From: Perognathus longimembris pacificus
Lineage: Eukaryota > Chordata > Mammalia > Rodentia > Heteromyidae
Length of the DNA: 64,000 bases
NCBI RefSeq assembly: GCF_023159225.1
Contig: NC_063181.1
Location: 23,276,073 to 23,340,072 of the forward strand
Reading direction: 5' to 3'
Part shown: in pieces, positions 57,632-64,000 of the stretch
How the letters are laid out: the number at the start of each line of letters is the position of its first letter
Numbering within the stretch: the stretch's first letter is position 1
Made by a program: the position numbers and the translations under genes
Notes under the pieces: generated by a model
What the model was told of the DNA's origin: nothing
What the model saw: the letters and a program-made list of their open reading frames with translations, nothing else
Databases searched by the model: none

Positions 57632-57734
57632 TAAAAATAGTCTCATGTTTTGGCCCTGGCAAGCATGAGCCACGATCTTTCTATTCATGCTTCCTGTGCT
57701 GCGGGGTGATAGGTATAGCCATCACACCTCAGCG

Positions 57735-57948
57735 TGTTTCTTTCTTTTTTTTTTTTTGGCCAGTCCTGGGGCTTGGACTCAGGGCCTGAGCACTGTCCCT
57801 GGCTTCTTTTTGCTCAAGGCTAGCACTCTGCCACTTGAGCCACAGCGCCCCCTCTGGCCATTTTCTGTATATGTGGTGCTGGGGAATTGAACCCAGGGCC
57901 TCATGTATAGGAGGCAAGCACTCTTGCCCTAGGCCATATCCCCAGCCC
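57735..57948 (-). mobile_element. IDL-Geo dimeric SINE
   Basis: GGCCAGTCCTGGGGCTTGGA to GGCCATATCCCCAGCC. Duplication CCTCAGCGTGTTTCTT versus CCTCAGCTTGTTTCTT. Nested in the older SINE. Confidence 0.92.
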
Positions 57949-58079
57949 TCAGCTTGTTTCTTGAGATGGAGTTTTGCTAACATTTTGCCCAGGATGGCCT
58001 TGAAACATGATCTTCTCAATATTCACAGCCCTAGTACCTGAGATTGGCATCAAGTTTGCCATAAGAAAAAGGACACAGG

Positions 58080-58285
58080 CTTTTGAGTTAGGCCAGACTT
58101 TTGAGTCCTAACTCTCCCTACCCAAGTGACCTTCAGAAGGTACTTGCCTTCTTAGACTCTGTACAAATCAACAACACTCATTCAGTCATTGGAACATTAA
58201 TTCTCTACTTTGTGCCAATGCTGCACATACTACAGTAAATAAGAGAAACCTGCTCTTGCACCTCCCCTAATAAATGCAGAGTAAA
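58080..58285. mobile_element. MIR and L2 fragments
   Basis: 58085-58165 (AGTCCTAACTCTCCCTACCC, AAGTGACCTTCAGAAGGTAC) is MIR-like. 58168-58280 (ACTCATTCAGTCATTGGAAC, CTTTGTGCCAATGCTGCACA) is inverted L2-like. Confidence 0.45.
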
Positions 58286-58521
58286 TGAACCTCATTGCCA
58301 GCCCATTAACATAATAAGCGCTGTTCTAGGTCACTTGGTGGAAGGTCTTTGTTTTTAACTGGTTGGTCATCAGGATCATGAGATTTTATTTATATAGCTT
58401 AACAGTGGTACATACAAGTAAAATACCACTTTTCCTGCTTTTTAGAGGAAATGCTGTTTTATGTTTTCAAGCTGCAATCCAATCTAGAGGAAAGTATTTA
58501 AGCCTTAAGAAAAGGGAGGAT

Positions 58522-58722
58522 GGGGCTGGGAATGGGGCTTAGTGGTAGAGTGTTTGCCTAGCAAGCACATAAGCCCTGGGTTTGATTCCTCAGTACTACA
58601 TAAACAGAAAAAGCCAGAAGTGGTGCTGTGGCTCAAATGGTAGAGTGCTAGCCTTGAGCATAAGAAGCTCAAGGACAATGCTCAGGCCCTGAGTTCAAGC
58701 CCCAGGACTGGCAAAAAAAAAA
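58522..58722 (+). mobile_element. IDL-Geo dimeric SINE, older variant
   Basis: GGGGCTGGGAATGGGGCTTA start; Geo with GAGTTCAAGCCCCAGGACTG. Same older sequence variant as the copy at 11645 (GCATAAGAAGCTCAAGGACA). Confidence 0.88.
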
Positions 58723-58760
58723 GGGGGGGGGAAGGATTACAGTATCTGCTTAACACAACA

Positions 58761-58799
58761 CACACACACGTGCACACACACACACACACACACACACAC
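58761..58799. repeat. (CA)n microsatellite
   Basis: ACACACACGTGCACACACAC pattern, about 20 units with one interruption. Confidence 0.95.
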
Positions 58800-60799
58800 C
58801 AATGACAAGTCCAGAAAATAAATTACATACATAATTTTGTTAATATAGACATTTTATTATGCATGTTCAAAGCACGAGGTTAGTTGTTCACATTCAATGA
58901 GATGCATACAGACTGTGAATTGGTATGAGAGGAAATTTTTACAAGGAAAAAAATTCAAATTTCTAATGAGGATTTTTTGCAGTAAGGCTACCAATGATCT
59001 TTATCCTCACACATGTTCAAAATTGTAAGAAGGTCAACGAGGAAATGAGAACTCAGCATTTGTAAAAAGTTGGGTGCTTTACTATTGCACATCAGTACAA
59101 TGTTTGTTGACTGAATAAATGAATTAGTAGGAAATACTTGCTTTATGCCCACTTATATGGAATGTCCAACACATAAAGAGAAGTTTGTGTAAACTCTACT
59201 CTACTCCTCTCTCTGCCTCCTTTTTTCCTCCTTGAATTGAAAAGACCTGGAGTGATATTTGGTAGGAGAGATATTGGAGCTGTGGATCAAGGACCCAAGG
59301 GCAACAGAACTGTTTTCAAGAAGAAAAGATCTGACTGTAAGGATTTGGGTCATGGCTTAAAAATGACCACTGACCGTGCTTGCAAGGGAAGAGACCTGGG
59401 AGGGCTGGCTGCTTTTTCTGTGTTATGTTAGTTCTCCCAGTGACTTGGTTTTTCCTTGACAGAGCTGAACTTGCAGTCTCTTTCATAACATAACTGGTTG
59501 AAGTTGATGGAAATTACATGTCTTATCACTTCTTAAAAGAAAAAAAAAATACAGAAAATGTAAATCTAAAAGAAATGGGCAATTTTCTTGTACCACTTTA
59601 TATTTCTGTGTAAGTTACCAAGTGCCAATCACTCCTCCTTTTTAAAATTCACATTTGTCAAGCAGCATGTAAGCTTTCAATGTTGTACAAGGAAAGATAA
59701 TGCTTCGTGTGGAACCGTCACTTAATGCTAGTTCTGTAGAAGTGCGTACCCGAAGAGAATTTATCAGATTGCTGGGTTTATGGAAATATTAACAATCTCA
59801 TTAAACCAGACCCTTTGCTCTCAGGTCACCATGGAATCTCCTGGAGCGAAATGGACAAGGTATTATGGCTCTTGCTACAGAATTCTTTACTGACCTTGGA
59901 ATCACCACTCATGTTGTAGGATGTATTTTAAATGGTGTAATAAGGTGAATGAATGCCTCCGATTCATCACAAATGAAAGCCCCTGTTAGATTTTTTTTTT
60001 CTTATTTGAAAGTGAATGGCTATCATCACCTGCCTGACATGTTGCCTTTTCTCAGCTCACTAGAGAGCTCACTGGGGGGTAAACTTGAAACGAGAAGGCC
60101 AGAGTCCAATGAATGTTTTAGTATGGCAACTCACCAGCTGTGTATATGGAGGGTGACATCTGGGATCTTGCCATAACAACAGTCTTCTGTTAATGCCATG
60201 AAGTGCAAAGGCATCTACAAGCAGAAAGGAATGAAATAAGGAAGATAACAGGTATTCTGTGAATAACCATTTCCTGTTCACAGTGAGAGGGTCTAAGATT
60301 TAATGGAGAAGATGAAGGAGTCAATGACAGTGACAAGGCCAAGTTCTGTCCTTAACCACCTCTTCCTATTTCAGTGTTTGATAGACAACTCTAAGAGGAG
60401 GAAAGGTAGAAAGCTGTCAGCCAGGAAGCATTTTAAGATACTGTGATCTTAAGATACTGTGATCTTAGACACGTTACCTTCAAATTAGCCCTGGATTGAG
60501 TTAAATATCAGCCGGAAGAAGTGGAAGGGCACTCGTGGAATCAGCCCTACAAAAACGAGAGAGATTTAATAGTTTGGTGGTTAGAGAAACCACTATCCTG
60601 CAAGAAAAAATCAATATCTACACAGTGCTAGAATCACACCAAGGGCTCCTGGAGCCGAGCCATTTCAGTGAAGAATAAACCCAGATTCATTAGAGTAGAA
60701 AATCACAATGTGGTAGGAGGTCAAACATAAATACACCCTGGGCTCTATTGTCCGGAAACCCAAGATGTTCTGCTTTCAGGATCCCAGCATTTTTTTTAA
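58800..60799. other. Unique upstream flank
   Basis: An L2-like tail is at 59095-59132 (GTTTGTTGACTGAATAAATG). 59690-60130 is repeat-free with several CpGs and may be conserved. A 16-bp tandem duplication lies at 60435-60466. No gene recognised. Confidence 0.4.
60435..60466. repeat. Perfect 16-bp tandem duplication
   Basis: AAGATACTGTGATCTT twice in direct succession; each unit has self-complementary ends (AAGAT/ATCTT). Confidence 0.95.
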
Positions 60800-60985
60800 A
60801 GCATAGAATTTACAGAACGAGAAGTGACCTTAGCAATCATAGAGTCCAGCCCCTTCTTTTTACAGATGAGGAAATAGTGGCCCAGGAAGACTACTTGGCT
60901 TGCTTCCATTCACACAGCTGATCTGGGAAGATTTCCTCCCTGCCACACTGCTCATACCCCGGCTTAGGCTCTATGAATCAAACCA
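60800..60985 (+). mobile_element. MIR SINE 3' part
   Basis: TTTTTACAGATGAGGAAATA, GTGGCCCAGGAAGACTACTT and ATTCACACAGCTGATCTGGG follow the MIR core pattern. Confidence 0.6.
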
Positions 60986-61208
60986 CAACTGTTTACTGGG
61001 AGCCTCTTTGAAAGGCGTGCTAGTAAGCCTTTGAGGAACATAAAGAAAGCCAGACTAGCCTTCTCCCTTGTTTTGTTCACTGGAGAGAAAACTACATAAC
61101 AAGACATGCAATATTTAATGGCTAAGCAGTAATGTAAGATGACAATGAAAAGCTACCCCAGACTGGGATTGTTTGTATGTGTGTTCCACCTTAAAAAAAA
61201 GGGGGAGA

Positions 61209-61401
61209 AGGGCTGGAATTATGGCCTAGTGGCAAGAGTGCTTGCTTCACATACATGAAGCCCTAGGTTCGATTCCTCACCACCACATATACAGAAAACG
61301 GCCAGAAGTGGCGCTGTGGCTCAAGTGGCAGAGTGCTAGCCTTGAGCAAAAAGAAGCCAGGAACAGTGCTCAGGCCCTGAGTCCAAGGCCCAGGACTGGC
61401 C

Positions 61402-61433
<32 letters not shown>

Positions 61434-61445
61434 AACAAAAAAACA
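61209..61445 (+). mobile_element. IDL-Geo dimeric SINE with (CAAAA)n tail
   Basis: GGGCTGGAATTATGGCCTAG start, complete Geo, then ACAAAACAAAACAAAAC. Near-consensus, so probably young. Confidence 0.92.
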
Positions 61446-61682
61446 GCTGTCCCATCTAGAAAGTAGATTAGGGACACAGGAGGATTCTCTATCCTTTGTT
61501 GTTACTTTTACTTAGCATCACATTCAATTTAGAGCCTAGTTTTTATCTTTCTTTACCTCTATCTTTCTGTTTTCTTTCTTTTCCTTTTTGAAAAAGAGCA
61601 GGATATACATGACAAAAAATGAGAACTTGCATACACATTTGGAATTATTTTTATCACACCTGAACATAATGGAATGTCCTAC

Positions 61683-61802
61683 CATGCGTGATAGCGCATA
61701 CCTGTAATCCCAAAACTCTGGAGAATGAGGCAGAGGATTTGTGAACTTGAGGCCAGCTGGCCCCATAGTGAGTTCAAGATCAACCTGGGCCACATCATGA
61801 AG
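61683..61802 (+). mobile_element. B1-like SINE
   Basis: TGCGTGATAGCGCATACCTG, TGAGTTCAAGATCAACCTGG and CACATCATGAAGCTTACTCA: single 7SL-derived unit with no Geo half. Its tail runs into a purine repeat. Confidence 0.7.
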
Positions 61803-61837
61803 CTTACTCAAAAAGAAAGAGGAGGAAAGGAAAGGAC

Positions 61838-61838
61838 A

Positions 61839-61875
<37 letters not shown>

Positions 61876-62078
61876 ATGAAGAAGGAGAGAGAGCAGGGAA
61901 CAGAGAAGATGGAGGAGGAGGAAGAAGAGAAGATGGAGGAGGAAGAGGAGGAGGAGAAGATGGAGGAGGAAGAGGAGGAGGAGGAGGAGGAGAAGAAGGA
62001 GGAGGAGGAGGAGGAGGATGAGGAGGAGGAGGAGGAGGAGGAGGAGGAGGATGAGGAGGAGGAGGTGGTGGTGGCGGT
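61838..62078. repeat. (GA)n and (GGA)n purine tract
   Basis: (GA)n at 61842-61872, then GAGGAGGAAGAGG-type repeats to about 62070, nearly all purine on the plus strand. Triplex-forming potential. It yields spurious Glu-rich and Leu-rich open frames. Confidence 0.95.
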
Positions 62079-62940
62079 GATGTTTCTCTAACTGTAGTCC
62101 TATATAACCCAGGGAAAAGATTCTATCAGAAGAAATCTGATAATTTTTGTGTCTGGAGCAAAGCTCAGACCCCCCCCCAAAAAAGAGTGTCATTTATTTG
62201 TATTCTCTATATATGGAGTGTTTATAATTTCACACAACTATAGTACCAGAGAATCAAGGAGATAAACATATATAGGTATACCTTGTGTACTATTTCATTT
62301 GATCCTTGGTAAGATTACGGAGCTAACATTATCCTTCAGGTAAATGCCTACTCTCTTGTCACCTATACAAGAAGCTTCCCATGAAATAAAGAAATGGGAG
62401 CATGCATCATAGTCTTCAGGATTGGTAGAGAAGGAGGCTGAGATCTAAGAATCAAGTCTAGCTGCTAAAAACTAACATTTGCACAACAAGGCATATACCC
62501 TATGTAAACGTTTCTCAAAGTTTCCGTTCCTTTTGTGTTTTCCTATTCCTGGCAACCTAGGAAAGCCAGGAGTGTATTTCTTGAAAGTCTTGGTTAATCG
62601 ACTACTCACGCCTCGCTATTCTCCTGTCACAGCACAAATGACACCTGTTGGCAAAAGGTGTGATACCAAGTATACATCTTACAGTGTGATTTCACTTCAA
62701 GGCAATCCATTCGTTTTCATTTGCAACAGCCTGCCACTATTGTAACCAGGTTCCCTGAGCCAGGCACCCATGCAGAGGAAAGAATTTCATTTTATAAAAA
62801 TGATGGCAAATTCTATTAGTGACTTTCACGGCACTATTAAGCAGGTTATTATTAGATAGAACTGACATTTCACATGTAGAAATATTCTTTTCTTGAAAGT
62901 CAAGTGTCATTCAAAAAAGAGAGAAGTTATTTAGAATTTT

Positions 62941-62941
<1 letters not shown>
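62079..62941. other. Unique upstream flank
   Basis: A MIR-like trace at 62275-62340. The rest is unassigned, AT-rich, without a recognised gene. Confidence 0.35.

Positions 62942-62995
<54 letters not shown>
62942..62995. repeat. (CA)n microsatellite
   Basis: Perfect AC run of 27 units. Confidence 0.97.
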
Positions 62996-62997
<2 letters not shown>

Positions 62998-64000
62998 GAA
63001 ATCGCCTGAAAATCTCTCCTTATAAATGTCTCTACCCATGGAGGAATCATAGCTAGGCCTGATGTCTTTGATTTCTCTTTGATGCAAACAATATCGCCAG
63101 AATGGAATTGCTTTGGGAAATGCTTGTAAGCAATGGTCAGGACAACCGAATCTTCTATGGCCACAGCTAGACCCCGGTCTTGATGAGCTAAAACCCAGCT
63201 GAAGGTCATAGTATTCATTCGCAAAGCACACCACAAAGAACCCCCACACCCCCTATCCAAACATAAGCTCATCCTCCTGCTGTATAGACAGAGAGAGATT
63301 GCAACAGCAACCAGGATGCTTGAAGAGATTTTCACTGCGTTTGCCTTTGGAGGTGCCCATTTGGCTCAGCAGAAGCTAAACATTTTTAAGAGCACAGTAA
63401 GAAATAGGCCAGAAAACATCAAAGCTTTATAGCTTTTGAGAAAACTTGATGGTCTTGCTGGTACAACTCCCTATGATATGGTTCAGTTGTAATAACAATG
63501 GAAAGTGTATCAGTGAAAACTGCTGATGAAACATCAGAAAAAATGTAGCCAACGGTCTTTTAAACACATTTAAGAACTGTTCTTTTGAACTGTGTCTCTT
63601 AGCTTTAGAAAACCTCTTCAAGATTTTAAACAGGGCTTTGGCTGAACTGCAGTGTGAGAACCTGAAATTATCTTGTGCGCTGGAATCAATATCAAGCAAT
63701 ATTTTCTCTTTGAGAGAAATTCAATCTGACAGAAAAGAGTAGGAGCCATAAGGAAACTGGTACGCTGGCCAAAAAAAAAAAAAAATGCTTGCCTTAGAAA
63801 GACGCTGTAAAGCAGTACAAATTAGGTGATGTCACCAGAGGCAGAAAACCGTAGTGACAGAATAAAATGTTATCTGCGCGTCAGAATACTTCATTATCAC
63901 TAACACAGGTCACTAAGCTTCACAAAACGCATCCATCAACCTTGATGGCCATTTGTGAGGCACCGCTGGTAGCTCGATGGGGCAGCAACAAAATGCACCA
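62996..64000. other. Unique upstream flank at the window end
   Basis: No repeat except a short A-run at 63771-63785. A minus-strand open frame at 63335-62940 has a hydrophobic N-terminus, but its C-terminus is the CA repeat, so I do not call it. Confidence 0.4.

Larger units (their letters stand above)
57470..58045 (-). mobile_element. tRNA/B1-like dimeric SINE split by two insertions
   Basis: The tRNA part is ACTAGGGTTTGAACTCAAGG to GAGCCATGCCCCCGCCC. The B1-like part resumes between and after the insertions at 57592-57631 and 57735-57948, ending GATGGCCTTGAAACATGATC. Confidence 0.65.

Noticed and set aside
61725..62193. Glu-rich and Leu-rich open frames
   Set aside because: They are translations of the GA/GGA repeat.
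62940..63335. 131-codon minus-strand frame with hydrophobic N-terminus
   Set aside because: Its C-terminus is the CA microsatellite (Cys-Val repeats); no family recognised and no splice support.

Overview
The window is mammalian nuclear DNA: intron-containing gene structure, dense retroposons, microsatellites and one CpG island. The commonest repeat is a dimeric SINE. Its left half is an ID-like tRNA-Ala-type unit and its right half is the unit known as Geo. This IDL-Geo element is described from the rodent superfamily Geomyoidea (kangaroo rats, pocket mice, pocket gophers), so the source is most likely a geomyoid rodent. That is a repeat-based inference. I see no bacterial, plasmid, phage or CRISPR content and no obvious novel multi-gene system.

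Only one protein-coding gene can be supported: DCTD (deoxycytidylate deaminase) on the minus strand. Its five coding exons lie at 51190-51083, 50828-50693, 33062-32946, 31531-31435 and 30013-29947. All have GT-AG junctions and compatible phases, giving a 174-residue protein. The reading frame ends at a TAG four codons before the position of the usual mammalian stop. A CpG island at about 52.97-53.76 kb should hold the promoter and a 5' non-coding exon that I cannot resolve. The 3' UTR probably runs to about 28.7 kb. In human the order is TENM3, DCTD, WWC2; neither neighbour's exons are visible here.

Layout. 0-28.6 kb: region downstream of DCTD, made of unique sequence and retroposons (MaLR LTRs, L1, L2, MIR, ID, B1-like and Geo-containing SINEs), plus a CpG-containing LTR-like promoter block at 21.4-21.85 kb. 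28.7-53.7 kb: DCTD, dominated by a 17.6-kb intron between the second and third coding exons, which contains an L1 3' end, an L2 split by a MaLR LTR, and about ten SINEs. 53.8-64 kb: upstream flank with AT-rich and CA/GA microsatellites, a 5'-truncated L1 with clear target-site duplications and a nested SINE, and several unique stretches.

Most open reading frames outside DCTD lie in repeats, microsatellites or the GC-rich island and are not credible genes. The better second-look items are the DCTD C-terminal stop, the tRNA-like character of the Geo monomer and its use with two different left halves, a 40-bp tailless IDL insertion, the LTR-like promoter, and G-rich/E2F features of the CpG island.
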